Part shown: one piece after another, positions 37,057 through 49,533 of the stretch
Numbering within the stretch: position 1 is the stretch's first letter
How the letters are laid out: each line of letters begins with the position of its first letter
Origin: Bos javanicus
Lineage: Eukaryota > Chordata > Mammalia > Artiodactyla > Bovidae
NCBI RefSeq assembly: GCF_032452875.1
Contig: NW_026893691.1
Span: 186,001 to 250,000, forward strand
DNA length: 64,000 bases
Reading direction: 5' to 3'
Position numbers and translations under genes: made by a program
Notes under the pieces: model-generated
Seen by the model: the letters and a program-made list of their open reading frames with translations, nothing else
The model's database searches: none
Told to the model about the DNA's origin: nothing

Positions 37057-38453
37057 GTAGGGGAATCTGGCCTCGAGACGTGTTGAAGAAGGTCTCTCGA
37101 GGTCTTTCTCGGGTTGAGGCAGGAAACCCTGGGGTCCCTCGACTTGTGCAGGTGACCTCAGGGGGCTTCTCATGGTGGCTCTGAGAAGCCAGGGAAACTG
37201 GAGGTGGGAGGGGCCTCTCGGGACTCCACTGGGTTTGGTGCATTGGAAGAGGGCCTCATCTCCAGTTGAGGCAGGAACCTCAGGGTTCCTCTGATTTCAG
37301 ACTCCGATCGCAGGGTCCCTGCAGACTGGGGACAGGAGAGTCAGGCCTCGTCTTGGGTTGAGGCATGGAACTCCGCTTGCCTCTCGAGGTGTCCCCGGGG
37401 AGAGAGGCCACTTGTCGAGCTGTATTTGGAACCTGGGGTCTTTTCCCGACGATGCACGGGCGAGTCACTGCCCCTTCGTGTTGACTTCATTCACAGGGTG
37501 GAGTTCGGAGAGGTATCCGGGCATCGGGTTCTTATCAAGAGGGGACCGGGAAATCGGGGTCCTTCGGAATGTGGAACCACCCACGAGGCCACGTCTGGAA
37601 TGTCTTCGTGAGACCGGCCTCATCCTGAGGTGCGACCGGAAGGTCGGGAACCCCTTCCAGACAAAGCAGGGGAGTCGACCCTCCTGTCCAGATCAGGAGG
37701 GTAGAAGGGCTCAGAGGAAGTGGTGCCGGAAAACCTCGGTGTTCCTCTCGAGGGAGACCGGGATGTCGGGGAACTTTGTGGGTCGCATCAAGGGTGCCAA
37801 GTGCCGTTTCGACCTCCAATTCCTAACGTGGGACTTCTCCTGAGACGCTGTAGCGGGAAAGGGCTTCATCTTGCGATGACGGGGGAGCCACGTGGTTTTT
37901 CTCGAGTTGCGGGATTCTCGAGTTACGACGGGGAATTCAGGATGCCTCTTGTGTTGGCCCAGGGAAGTCCAATCTTCCATTCGAGTTGCGAAGGAAAGCT
38001 GGGGATTGCTCTCGAGTGACTGCAGGGCCAATAGACCTCATCTAGGCTTGTGTCCAGAAGCCAATGTTCCTCTCCAGGGGCGACAGGGATCTCGGGGTTG
38101 CATTCCAGACGCACCCGGGAGACAGGCATTCATCTCGAGTGGAAGCAAAGAACCCCGCTCTGCTCTCGAGTCGCGACGGGTATCTCTTGGAGCTCACTGG
38201 GTGGAGTAAAGGGAGTCAAGCCTCCTGAGGCGTTTGGAGAGAGGTCGCGAGATTGGTCTCTAGGCCATGCAGGAGACGAAGGCCCTCATCTCGCGATGAC
38301 GGGGGAGTCTCGGGGTTGTTCTCGAGCGGCGGCCCCAGTGTGCGGTTTCTCACGAGGTACGACGGCGAGGTCAGTGAGCCTCTCGTGGGGCGCCAGGGAA
38401 GTCGGGTCTCCATGCGAGTGGCGAGGGGAGCGCGTCATTGCTCTCGAGCCATG
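37057..38453. repeat. 1.715 satellite unit, class C, left of the collapsed LTR 8
   Basis: 1,397 bp. It shares agaagccaggg, cgggactccac and gtgtccccgggg with the preceding unit, and a short gttgcgggatt near 37,907. It is the only non-B (and non-hybrid) unit that directly precedes an LTR. Confidence 0.94.
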
Positions 38454-38459
38454 GTAGGG

Positions 38460-38815
38460 GCTGAGGGTCTTCTCCAGGAAACCACTGCTTACTCAGTGAG
38501 GTTCAGAGAGGCTGAGCCAGAAGGTCTCTTTCGGTGAGGCCCGCACTGTAGGTTATGCATAGACTTGCAGCAAACCAGGCTTTCTTCCTGCAGGCTTAGG
38601 TGATTTGCATCATCTTCTGGCCCGGAGGCCTGTGGGCCCAACAAGTGTTCACGGGTGTTTAGACAGGAACGGTTGGGAGGCTCTGAACGAGGCTAGAGGA
38701 TTTCCAGGAGTCACTGTCACACCCAGGAATCTGTGGCGCAGAGCTCAGCTCAGCTCTGCTTGGGGGACTCCTGAAGTCGGCCTTTGCGTATGCCGAGCCT
38801 CACCGGCTCACGGCA
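38460..38815 (-). mobile_element. Collapsed or heavily deleted LTR copy 8 (356 bp)
   Basis: The same insertion site and hexamers are present (gtaggg at 38,454-38,459 and 38,816-38,821). The element is a string of short LTR segments in the correct order: aaccactgctt, ggctgagccagaagg, gcccgcact, caaaccaggctttcttcctgca, ggtgatttgcatcatcttctgg, ttgggaggctctgaac, cactgtcacacccaggaat, tatgccgagcct and ccggctcacggca. The sequence between these segments is missing, mostly the AT-rich parts. TATA and AATAAA are lost, while the octamer is kept. It is either a decayed copy or a consensus artefact; I favour the latter. Confidence 0.85.
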
Positions 38816-40209
38816 GTAGGGGAATCTGGCCTCGAGACGTGTTGAAGAAGGTCTCTCGAGGTCTTTCTCGGGTTGAGGCAGGACACCCTGGGGTCCCTCG
38901 ACTTGTGCAGGTGACCTCAGGGGGCTTCTCATGGTGGCTCTGAGAAGTCAGGGAAACTGGAGGTGGGAGGGGCCTCTCGGCACTCCACTGGGTTTGGTGC
39001 ATTGGAAGAGGGCCTCATCTCCAGTTGAGGCAGGAACCTCAGGGTTCCTCTGACTTCAGACTCCGACCGCAAGGTCCCTGCAGACTTGGGACAGGAGAGT
39101 CAGGCCTCGTCTTGGGTTGAGGCATGGAACTCCGCTTGCCTCTCGAGGTGTTCCCGGGAGACAGGCCACTTGTCGAGCGGTATTTGGAACCTGGGGTCTT
39201 TTCCCGACGATGCACGGGCGAGTCACTGCCCCTTCGTGTTGACTTCATTCACAGGGTGGAGTTCGAAGAGGTGTCCGGGCATCGGGTTCTTATCAGAGGG
39301 GACCGGGAAATCGGGGTCCTTCGGAATGTGGAACCACCGACGAGGCCACGTCTGGAATGTCGTCGTGAGACCGGCCTCATCCTGAGGTGCGACCGGAAGG
39401 CCGGGAACCCCTTCCAGACAAAGCAGGGAGTCGACCCTCCTGTCCAGATCAGGAGGGTAGGAGGGGCTCAGAGGAAGTGGTGCGGGAAAACCTCGGTGTT
39501 CCTCTTGAGGGAGACCGGGATGTCGGGGCACTTTGTGGGTTGCATCAAGGATGCCAAGTACCGTTTCGACCTCCAATACCTAACGTGGGACTTCTCCTGA
39601 GACACTGTAGCGGGAAAGGGCTTCATCTTGCGATGACGGGGAGCCACGTGGATTTTCTCGAGTTGCAGCGGGATTCTCGAGTTACGACGGGGAATTCAGG
39701 ATGCCTCTTGTGTTGGCCAGGGAAGTCAATCTTCCATTCGAGTTGCGAAGAAAAGCTGGGGATTGCTCTCGAGTGACTGCAGGGCCAATAGAACTCATCT
39801 AGGCTTGTGTCCAGAAGCCAATGTTCCTCTCCAGGGGCGAAAGGGATCTCGGGGTTGCATTCCAGACGCACCCGGGGAGACAGGCATCCATCTCGAGTGG
39901 GAGCAAAGAACCCCGCTCTGCTCTTGAGTCGCGACGGGTATCTCTTGGAGCTCACTGGGTGGACTAAAGGGAGTCAAGCCTCCTGAGGCGTTTGGAGAGA
40001 GGTCGAGAGACTGGTCTCTAGGCCATACAGGAGACGAAGGCCCTCAAGTCGCGATGACGGGGAGGCTCGGGGTTGTTCTCGGCGGCGGCCCCAGTGTGCG
40101 GTTTCTCGCGAGGTACGACGGCGAGGTCAGTGAGCCTCTCGTGGGGCGGCAAGGAAGTCGGGTCTCCATGCGAATGGCGAGGGGAGCGCGTCTTTACTCT
40201 CAAGTCATA
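38816..40209. repeat. 1.715 satellite unit, class A (A-prime)
   Basis: 1,394 bp. It has gtggtgcggg, gattttctcgagttgcag, gcgaaaggg, gccatacagg and ctcaagtcatag. Scattered single-base losses (cccgggag, cttatcagagg, ttggccaggg) and the private change accgacgagg near 39,336. Confidence 0.94.
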
Positions 40210-41607
40210 GTAGGGGAATCTGGCCTCGAGACGTGTTGAAGAAGGTCTCTCGAGGTCTTTCTCGGGTTGAGGCAGGACACCCTGGGGTCCCTCGACTTGT
40301 GCAGGTGACCTCAGGGGGCTTCTCATGGTGGCTCTGAAGTCAGGAAACTGGAGGTGGGAGGGGCCTCTCGGCACTCCACTGGGTTTGGTGCATTGGAAGA
40401 GGGCCTCATCTCCAGTTGAGGCAGGAACCTCAGGGTTCCTCTGACTTCAGACTCCGACCGCAAGGTCCCTGCAGACTTGGGACAGGAGAGTCAGGCCTCG
40501 TCTTGGGTTGAGGCATGGAACTCCGCTTGCCTCTCGAGGTGTTCCCGGGGAGACAGGCCACTTGTCGGCGGTATTTGGAACCTGGGGGTCTTTTCCCGAC
40601 GATGCACGGGCGAGTCACTGCCCCTTCGTGTTGACTTCATTCACAGGGTGGAGTTCGAAGAGGTGTCCGGGCATCGGGTTCTTATCAGAGGGGACCGGGA
40701 AATCGGGGTCCTTCGGAATGTGGAACCACCCACGAGGCCACGTCTGGAATGTCGTCGTGAGACCGGCCTCATCCTGAGGTGCGGCCGGAAGGCCGGGAAC
40801 CCCTTCCAGACAAAGCAGGGGAGTCGACCCTCCTGTCCAGATCAGGAGGGTAGAAGGGGCTCAGAGGAAGTGGTGCGGGAAAACCTCGGTGTTCCTCTCG
40901 AGGGAGACCGGGATGTCGGGGCACTTTGTGGGTCGCATCAAGGGTGCCAAGTACCGTTTCGACCTCCAATACCTAACGTGGGACTTCTCCTGAGACGCTG
41001 TAGCGGGAAAGGGCTTCATCTTGCGATGACGGGGGAGCCACGTGGATTTTCTCGAGTTGCAGCGGGATTCTCGAGTTACGACGGGGAATTCAGGATGCCT
41101 CTTGTGTTGGCCCAGGGAAGTCCAATCTTCCATTCGAGTTGCGAAGGAAAGCTGGGGATTGCTCTCGAGTGACTGCAGGGCCAATAGAACTCATCTAGGC
41201 TTGTGTCCAGAAGCCAATGTTCCTCTCCAGGGGCGAAAGGGATCTCGGGGTTGCATTCCAGACGCACCCGGGGAGACAGGCATCCATCTCGAGTGGGAGC
41301 AAAGAACCCCGCTCTGCTCTTGAGTCGCGACGGGTATCTCTTGGAGCTCACTGGGTGGACTAAAGGGAGTCAAGCCTCCTGAGGCGTTTGGAGAGAGGTC
41401 GAGAGACTGGTCTCTAGGCCATACAGGAGACGAAGGCCCTCAAGTCGCGATGACGGGGAGGCTCGGGGTTGTTCTCGAGCGGCGGCCCCAGTGTGCGGTT
41501 TCTCGCGAGGTACGACGGCGAGGTCAGTGAGCCTCTCGTGGGGCGGCAAGGAAGTCGGGTCTCCATGCGAATGGCGAGGGGGAGCGCGTCTTTACTCTCA
41601 AGTCATA
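40210..41607. repeat. 1.715 satellite unit, class A (A-prime)
   Basis: 1,398 bp. Full A-prime marker set. Private gtgcggccgg for gtgcgaccgg near 40,780, shared with the next unit. Small losses near 40,337 (tctgaagtcagg) and 40,566 (gtcggcgg). Confidence 0.95.
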
Positions 41608-43004
41608 GTAGGGAATCTGGCCTCGAGACGTGTTGAAGAAGGTCTCTCGAGGTCTTTCTCGGGTTGAGGCAGGACACCCTGGGGTCCCTCGACTTGTGCA
41701 GGTGACCTCAGGGGGCTTCTCATGGTGGCTCTGAGAAGTCAGGGAAACTGGAGGTGGGAGGGGCCTCTCGGCACTCCACTGGGTTTGGTGCATTGGAAGA
41801 GGGCCTCATCTCCAGTTGAGGCAGGAACCTCAGGGTTCCTCTGACTTCAGACTCCGACCGCAAGGTCCCTGCAGACTTGGGACAGGAGAGTCAGGCCTCG
41901 TCTTGGGTTGAGGCATGGAACTCCGCTTGCCTCTCGAGGTGTTCCCGGGGAGACAGGCCACTTGTCGAGCGGTATTTGGAACCTGGGGTCTTTTCCCGAC
42001 GATGCACGGGCGAGTCACTGCCCCTTCGTGTTGACTTCATTCACAGGGTGGAGTTCGAAGAGGTGTCCGGGCATCGGGTTCTTATCAAGAGGGGACCGGG
42101 AAATCGGGGTCCTTCGGAATGTGGAACCACCCACGAGGCCACGTCTGGAATGTCGTCGTGAGACCGGCCTCATCCTGAGGTGCGGCCGGAAGGCCGGGAA
42201 CCCCTTCCAGACAAAGCAGGAGTCGACCCTCCTGTCCAGATCAGGAGGGTAGAAGGGGCTCAGAGGAAGTGTTGCCAGAAAACCTCGGTGTTCCTCTCGA
42301 GGGAGACCGGGATGTCGGGGCACTTTGTGGGTCGCATCAAGGGTGACAAGTACCGTTTCGAACTCCAATTCCTAAAGTGGGACTTCTCCTGAGACGCTGT
42401 AGCGGCACAGGGCTACATCTTGCGATGACGGGGGAACCACGTGGTTTTCTCGAGGTGTAGCAGGATTCTCGAATTATGACGGGGAATTCAGGATGCTTCT
42501 TGTGTAGGCCCAGGGAAGTCCAATCTTCCATTCGAGTTGCGAAGGAAAGCTGGGGATTGCTCTCGAGTGACTGCAGGGCCAATAGACCTCCTCTAGGCTT
42601 GTGTCCAGAAGCCAGTGTTCCTCTCCAGGGGCGACAGGGATCTCGGGGTTGCATTCCAGACACACCCGGGGAGACAGGCATCCATCTCGAGTGGAAGCAA
42701 AGAACCCCGCTCTGCTCTCGAGTCGCGACGGGTATCTCTTGGAGCTCACTGGGTGGACTAAAGGAGTCAAGCCTCCTGAGGCTTTTGGAGAGAGGTCGCG
42801 AGATTGGTCTCTAGGCCATGCAGGAGACGAAGGCCCTCATCTCGCGATGACGGGGGAGTCTTGGGGTTGTTCTCGAGCGGCGGCCCCAGTGTGCGCTTTC
42901 TCACGAGGTACGACGGCGAGGTCAGTGAGCCTCTCGTGGGGCGCCAGGAAGTCGGGTCTCCATGCGAGTGGCGAGGGCGAGCGCGTCATTGCTCTCGAGC
43001 CATG
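41608..43004. repeat. 1.715 satellite unit, class B, left host of LTR 9
   Basis: 1,397 bp. B sub-lineage with gtgacaagtacc, ttcgaactcc, cctaaagtggg, gggctacatc, gaattatgacgg, atgcttcttgtgtagg and gaggcttttgg. This set is also carried by the unit at 54,827, its closest relative here. Confidence 0.95.
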
Positions 43005-43010
43005 GTAGGG

Positions 43011-44205
43011 TGCCGGGACCAGCCCCGGCTGATCCAGGGTATTCGAAGGAGAGACGGCGTAGGCGAAGATCAGGAAACCACTGCTTAATTAAATGTTAAT
43101 TAAGGATATAAAGAGTAATAGAATGAGGATAGCTCAGTGAGGAAATTCAGTGGCGAAAAGAGGCTGAATAATTCAGCCAGAAGGTAAGAGAAAGAACGAC
43201 ATGGTGAGACCAAGTTTCGGTGAACAAGGCCCGCACTTTATTTTTCAAAGTAGTTTTTATACCTTAAGTTATGCATAGAGGATAATGGGGGAAGGGGTAG
43301 AGTCTTGCAGCAAACCAGGCTTTCTTCCTGCAAACTTATCATATGCAAAAGCTTAGGTGATTTGCATCATCTTCTGGCCCGGAAGCCTGATAACATTTTA
43401 AGACCTTTTCTTCAGAAAACTTATTTTCTCTAAAGGTGGTTGGTCAGGAGCCACCCCCAAAAAAAGCATTAGATAAAGTTGCATTCCTACAGAGCAAAGG
43501 TGTGGTGGGCTATAACAAGAAAAAGAATTAACTCAAGGGTCCCAGGTTACAAACATTAAAGCTACTCCTTACACCAATTATATTAATCAATACACTGCCA
43601 GGGACACAGCAGGTAAGGGATATGGAAACTTAGCAGCAAACAATGGCCCAACAAGTGAAAAACCATTCACCAATACAATTTCTAATCAATCTTGTAACTA
43701 CTCAAAAGAATTTGTGTTTAGACAGTTTAGAACATCTCCTGCCTCTCACAGTTGGGAGGCTCTGAACAATCACATGTGGCCGGAAAACCTATTCAGGCAG
43801 GCTAGAGGATTTCCAAAGGAGTTTGTAGGTTAAACACTGTCACACCCAGGAATTATTAACTGGAACTGTAAGCTAACTCTTTTTTCAGAGAGAGGTAGTG
43901 GGGCAGAGCCCCCGTAAAGTCAGAGGTTTAGGTGCAAGCACAAGCAGAAAGTAGGCAGACTCTGGTTTTGGGGGTATATGCTCGAGAATTTCCAGGGGGA
44001 CTCCTGAAGCTCGATCCCGCCTTTGCGTATGCCGAGCCTCCTTCCTCATGACCTTTGTCATGGGCGGAGTTCCTCACTGGCTCCCAGCAGTGATAGAATT
44101 CCAGTGGAGCTATTCCAGATCCTGAATGATGATGCTGTGGAAAGTGCTGCACTCAATATGCAATATGCAATATGCACTCAATATGCAATATGCCGGCTCA
44201 CGGCA
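43011..44205 (-). mobile_element. Solo LTR copy 9
   Basis: 1,195 bp, hexamers gtaggg at 43,005-43,010 and 44,206-44,211. It shares ggaagcctgataac near 43,381 and gctactcctt near 43,561 with copy 12 only, plus gaatgatg. One g of the terminal hairpin is missing. TATA and AATAAA are intact. Confidence 0.94.
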
Positions 44206-45593
44206 GTAGGGGAATCTGGCCTCGAGACGTGTTGAAGAAGGTCTCTCGAGGTCTTTCTCGGGTTGAGGCAGGACACCCTGGGGTCCCTCGACTTGTGCAG
44301 GTGACCTCAGGGGCTTCTCATGGTGGCTCTGAGAAGTCAGGGAAACTGGAGGTGGGAGGGCCTCTCGGCACTCCACTGGGTTTGGTGCATTGGAAGAGGG
44401 CCTCATCTCCAGTTGAGGCAGGAACCTCAGGGTTCCTCTGACTTCAGACTCCGACCGCAAGGTCCCTGCAGACTTGGGACAGGAGAGTCAGGCCTCGTCT
44501 TGGGTTGAGGCATGGAACTCCGCTTGCCTCTCGAGGTGTTCCCGGGGAGACAGGCCACTTGTCGAGCGGTATTTGGAACCTGGGGTCTTTTCCCGACGAT
44601 GCACGGGCGAGTCACTGCCCCTTCGTGTTGACTTCATTCACAGGGTGGAGTTCGAAGAGGTGTCCGGGCATCGGGTTCTTATCAAGAGGGGACCGGGAAA
44701 TCGGGGTCCTTCGGAATGTGGAACCACCCACGAGGCCACGTCTGGAATGTCGTCGTGAGACCGGCCTCATCCTGAGGTGCGACCGGAAGGCCGGGAACCC
44801 CTTCCAGACAAAGCAGGGAGTCGACCCTCCTGTCCAGATCAGGAGGGTAGAAGAGGCTCAGAGGAAGTGTTGCCAGAAAACTTCGGTGTTCCTCTCGAGG
44901 GAGACCGGGATGTCGGGGCACTTTGTGGGTCGCATCAAGGGTGACAAGTACCGTTTCGAACTCCAATTCCTAAAGTGGGACTTCTCCTGAGACGCTGTAG
45001 CGGCACAGGGCTACATCTTGCGATGACGGGGAACCACGTGGTTTTTCTCGAGGTGTAGCAGGATTCTCGAATTACGACGGGGAATTCAGGATGCTTCTTG
45101 TGTAGGCCCAGGAAGTCAATCTTCCATTCGAGTTGCGAAGGAAAGCTGGGGATTTCTCTCGAGTGACTGCAGGGCCAATAGACCTCATCTAGGCTTGTGT
45201 CCAGAAGCCAGTGTTCCTCTCCAGGGGCGACAGGGATCTCGGGGTTGCATTCCAGACACACCCGGGAGACAGGCATCCATCTCGAGTGGAAGCAAAGAAC
45301 CCCGCTCTGCTCTCGAGTCGCGACGGGTATCTCTTGAGCTCACTGGGTGGACTAAAGGAGTCAAGCCTCCTGAGGCTTTTGGAGAAGGTCGCAGATTGGT
45401 CTCTAGGCCATGCAGGAGACGAAGGCCTCATCTCGCGATGACGGGGAGTCTTGGGGTTGTTCTCGGCGGCGGCCCCAGTGTGCGCTTTCTCACGAGGTAC
45501 GACGGCGGGTCAGTGAGCCTCTCGTGGGGCGCCAGGGAAGGCGGGTCTCCATGCGAGTGGCGAGGGCGAGCGCGTCATTGCTCTCGAGCCATG
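44206..45593. repeat. 1.715 satellite unit, class B, single unit between two LTRs
   Basis: 1,388 bp. The B sub-lineage of the previous unit (gtgacaagtacc, cctaaagtggg, gcttcttgtgtagg). It is the second 2.6-kb module of the window. Many single-base losses occur from about 44,817 on (gcagggagtc, aggaagtcaat, tcttgagct, agaaggtcgcagatt). Confidence 0.94.
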
Positions 45594-45599
45594 GTAGCG

Positions 45600-46782
45600 T
45601 GCCGGGACCAGCCCCGGCTGATCCAGGGTATTCGAAGGAGAGACGGCGTAGGCGAAGATCAGGAAACCACTGCTTAATTAAATGTTAATTAAGGATATAA
45701 AGAGTAATAGAATGAGGATAGCTCAGTGAGGAAATTCAGTAAAAGAGGCTGAATAATTCAGCCAGAAGGTAAGAGAAAGAACGACATGGTGAGACCAAGT
45801 TTCGGTGAACAAGGCCCGCACTTTATTTTCAAAGTAGTTTTTATACCTTAAGTTATGCATAGAGGATAATGGGGAAGGGGTAGAGTCTTGCAGCAAACCA
45901 GGCTTTCTTCCTGCAAACTTATCATATGCAAAAGCTTAGGTGATTTGCATCATCTTCTGGCCCGGAGGCCTGTTAACATTTTAAGACCTTTTCTTCAGAA
46001 AACTTATTTTTCTCTAAAGGTGGTTGGTCAGGAGCCACCCTCCAAAAAAGCATTAGATAAAGTTGCATTCCTACAGAGCAAAGGTGTGGTGGGCTATAAC
46101 AAGAAAAAGAATTAACTCAAGGGTCCCAGGTTACAAACATTAAAGCTACTACTTACACCAATTATATTAATCAATACACTGCCAGGGACACAGCAGGTAA
46201 GGGATATGGAAACTTAGCAGCAAACAATGGCCCAACAAGTGAAAAACCATTCACCAATACAATTTCTAATCAATCTTGTAACTACTCAAAAGAATTTGTG
46301 TTTAGACAGTTTAGAACATCTCCTGCCTCTCACAGTTGGGAGGCTCTGAACAATCACATGTGGCCGGAAAAACCTATTCAGGCAGGCTAGAGGATTTCCA
46401 AAGGAGTTTGTAGGTTAAACACTGTCACACCCAGGAATTATTAACTGGGACTGTAAGCTAACTCTTTTTCAGAGAGAGGTAGTGGGGGAGAGCCCCCGTA
46501 AAGTCAGAGGTTTAGGTGCAAGCACAAGCAGAAAGTAGGCAGACTCTGGTTTTGGGGGTATATGCTCGAGAATTTCCAGGGGGACTCCTGAAGCTCGATC
46601 CCGCCTTTGCGTATGCCGAGCCTCCTTCCTCATGACCTTTGTCATGGGCGGAGTTCCTCACTGGCTCCCAGCAGTGATAGAATTCCAGTGGAGCTATTCC
46701 AGATCTTGAATGATGATGCTGTGGAAAGTGCTGCACTCAATATGCAATATGCACTCAATATGCAATATGCCGGCTCACGGCA
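45600..46782 (-). mobile_element. Solo LTR copy 10
   Basis: 1,183 bp. The left hexamer is gtagcg (45,594-45,599); the right keeps gtaggg (46,783-46,788). A 4-bp loss near 45,741 (cagtaaaagagg), atcttgaatgatg near 46,703, gtgggggagagcc near 46,483, and a shorter atatgca run. TATA and octamer are intact. Confidence 0.93.
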
Positions 46783-48170
46783 GTAGGGAATCTGGCCTCG
46801 AGACGTGTTGAAGAAGGTCTCTCGAGGTCTTTCTCGGGTTGAGGCAGGACACCCTGGGGTCCCTCGACTTGTGCAGGTGACCTCAGGGGCTTCTCATGGT
46901 GGCTCTGAGAAGTCAGGGAAACTGAGGTGGGAGGGGCCTCTCGGCACTCCACTGGGTTTGGTGCATTGGAAGAGGGCCTCATCTCCAGTTGAGGCAGGAA
47001 CCTCAGGGTTCCTCTGACTTCAGACTCCGACCGCAAGGTCCCTGCAGACTTGGGACAGGAGAGTCAGGCCTCGTCTTGGGTTGAGGCATGGAACTCCGCT
47101 TGCCTCTCGAGGTGTTCCCGGGGAGACAGGCCACTTGTCGAGCGGTATTTGGAACCTGGGGGTCTTTTCCCGACGATGCACGGGCGAGTCACTGCCCCTT
47201 CGTGTTGACTTCATTCACAGGGTGGAGTTCGAAGAGGTGTCCGGGCATCGGGTTCTTATCAGAGGGGACCGGGAAATCGGGGTCCTTCGGAATGTGGAAC
47301 CACCCACGAGGCCACGTCTGGAATGTCGTCGTGAGACCGGCCTCATCTGAGGTGCGACCGGAAGGCCGGGAACCCCTTCCAGACAAAGCAGGGGAGTCGA
47401 CCCTCCTGTCCAGATCAGAGGGTAGAAGGGGCTCAGAGGAAGTGGTGCGGGAAAACCTCGGTGTTCCTCTTGAGGGAGACCGGGATGTCGGGGCACTTTG
47501 TGGGTCGCATCAAGGGTGCCAAGTACCGTTTCGACCTCCAATACCTAACGTGGGACTTCTCCTGAGACACTGTAGCGGGAAAGGGCTTCATCTTGCGATG
47601 ACGGGGAACCACGTGGATTTTCTCGAGTTGCAGCGGGATTCTCGAGTTACGACGGGAATTCAGGATGCCTCTTGTGTTGGCCAGGGAAGTCCAATCTTCC
47701 ATTCGAGTTGCGAAGGAAAGCTGGGGATTGCTCTCGAGTGACTGCAGGGCCAATAGACCTCATCTAGGCTTGTGTCCAGAAGCCAATGTTCCTCTCCAGG
47801 GGCGAAAGGGATCTCGGGGTTGCATTCCAGACGCACCCGGGGAGACAGGCATCCATCTCGAGTGGGAGCAAAGAACCCCGCTCTGCTCTGAGTCGCGACG
47901 GGTATCTCTTGAGCTCACTGGGTGGACTAAAGGAGTCAAGCCTCCTGAGGCGTTTGGAGAGAGGTGGAGAGACTGGTCTCTAGGCCATACAGGAGACGAA
48001 GGCCCTCAAGTCGCGATGACGGGGAGGCTCGGGGTTGTTCTCGGCGGCGGCCCCAGTGTGCGGTTTCTCGCGAGGTACGACGGCGAGGTCAGTGAGCCTC
48101 TCGTGGGGCGGCAAGGAAGTCGGGTCTCATGCGAATGGCGAGGGGAAGCGCGTCTTACCCTCAAGTCATA
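46783..48170. repeat. 1.715 satellite unit, class A (A-prime), deletion-rich
   Basis: 1,388 bp. A-prime markers with single-base losses, often in short homopolymers (cctcatctgagg, gatcagaggg, gctctgagtcgcg, tcttgagctc). At its right boundary the insertion site of the next unit reads ttagggg. Confidence 0.93.
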
Positions 48171-49533
48171 TTAGGGGAATCTGGCCTCGGACGTGTTGAA
48201 GAAGGTCTCTCGAGGTCTTTCTCGGGTTGAGGCAGGACACCCTGGGGTCCCTCGACTTGTGCAGGTGACCTCAGGGGGCTTCTCATGGTGGCTCTGAGAA
48301 GTCAGGGAAACTGGAGGTGGAGGCCTCGGCACTCCACTGGGTTTGGTGCATTGGAAGAGGGCCTCATCTCCAGTTGAGGCAGGAACCTCAGGGTTCCTCT
48401 GACTTCAGACTCCGACCGCAAGGTCCCTGCAGACTTGGGACAGGAGAGTCAGGCCTCGTCTTGGGTTGAGGCATGAACTCCGCTTGCCTCTCGAGGTGTT
48501 CCCGGGAGACAGGCCACTTGTCGGCGGTATTTGGAACCTGGGGGTCTTTCCCGACGATGCACGGGCGAGTCACGCCCCTTCGTGTTGACTTCATTCACAG
48601 GGTGGAGTTCGAAGAGGTGTCCGGGCATCGGGTTCTTATCAGAGGGGACCGGGAAATCGGGGTCCTTCGGAATGTGGAACCACCCACGAGGCCACGTCTG
48701 GAATGTCGTCGTGAGACCGGCCTCATCTGAGGTGCGACCGGAAGGCGGGAACCCCTTCCAGACAAAGCAGGGGAGTCGACCCTCCTGTCCAGATCAGGAG
48801 GGTAGAAGGGGCTCAGAGGAAGTGGTGCGGGAAAACCTCGGTGTTCCTCTTGGGAGACCGGGATGTCGGGGCACTTTGTGGGTCGCATCAAGGGTGCCAA
48901 GTACCGTTTCGACCTCCAATACCTAACGTGGGACTTCTCCTGAGACACTGTAGCGGGAAAGGCTTCATCTTGCGATGACGGGGGAACCACGTGGATTTTC
49001 TCGAGTTGCAGCGGGATTCTCGAGTTACGACGGGGAATTCAGGATGCCTCTTGTGTTGGCCAGGGAAGTCCAATCTTCCATTCGAGTTGCGAAGGAAAGC
49101 TGGGGATTGCTCCAGTGACTGCAGGGCCAATAGAACTCATCTAGGCTTGTGTCCAGAAGCCAATGTTCCTCTCCAGGGCAAGGGATCTCGGGGTTGCATT
49201 CCAGACGCACCCGGGGAGACAGGCATCCATCTCGAGTGGAGAAGAACCCCGCTCTGCTCTTGAGTCGCGACGGGTATCTCTTGGAGCTCACTGGTGGACT
49301 AAAGGGAGTCAAGCCTCCTGAGGCGTTTGGAGAGAGGTCGAGAGACTGGTCTCTAGGCCATACAGGAGACGAAGGCCCTCAAGTCGCGATGACGGGGGAG
49401 GCTCGGGGTTGTTCTGGCGGCGGCCCCAGTGTGCGGTTTCTCGCAGGTACGACGGCGAGGTCAGTGAGCCTCGTGGGCGGCAAGAGTCGGGTCTCCATGC
49501 GAATGGCGAGGGGAGCGCGTCTACCTCAAGTCA
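48171..49533. repeat. 1.715 satellite unit, class A (A-prime), deletion-rich
   Basis: 1,363 bp, about 40 bp short through scattered small losses (ggaggcctcggc, tcacgcccc, cttgggagacc, ctccagtgactg, tcgtgggcggcaagagtc). It stays collinear with the other A units. Confidence 0.92.
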
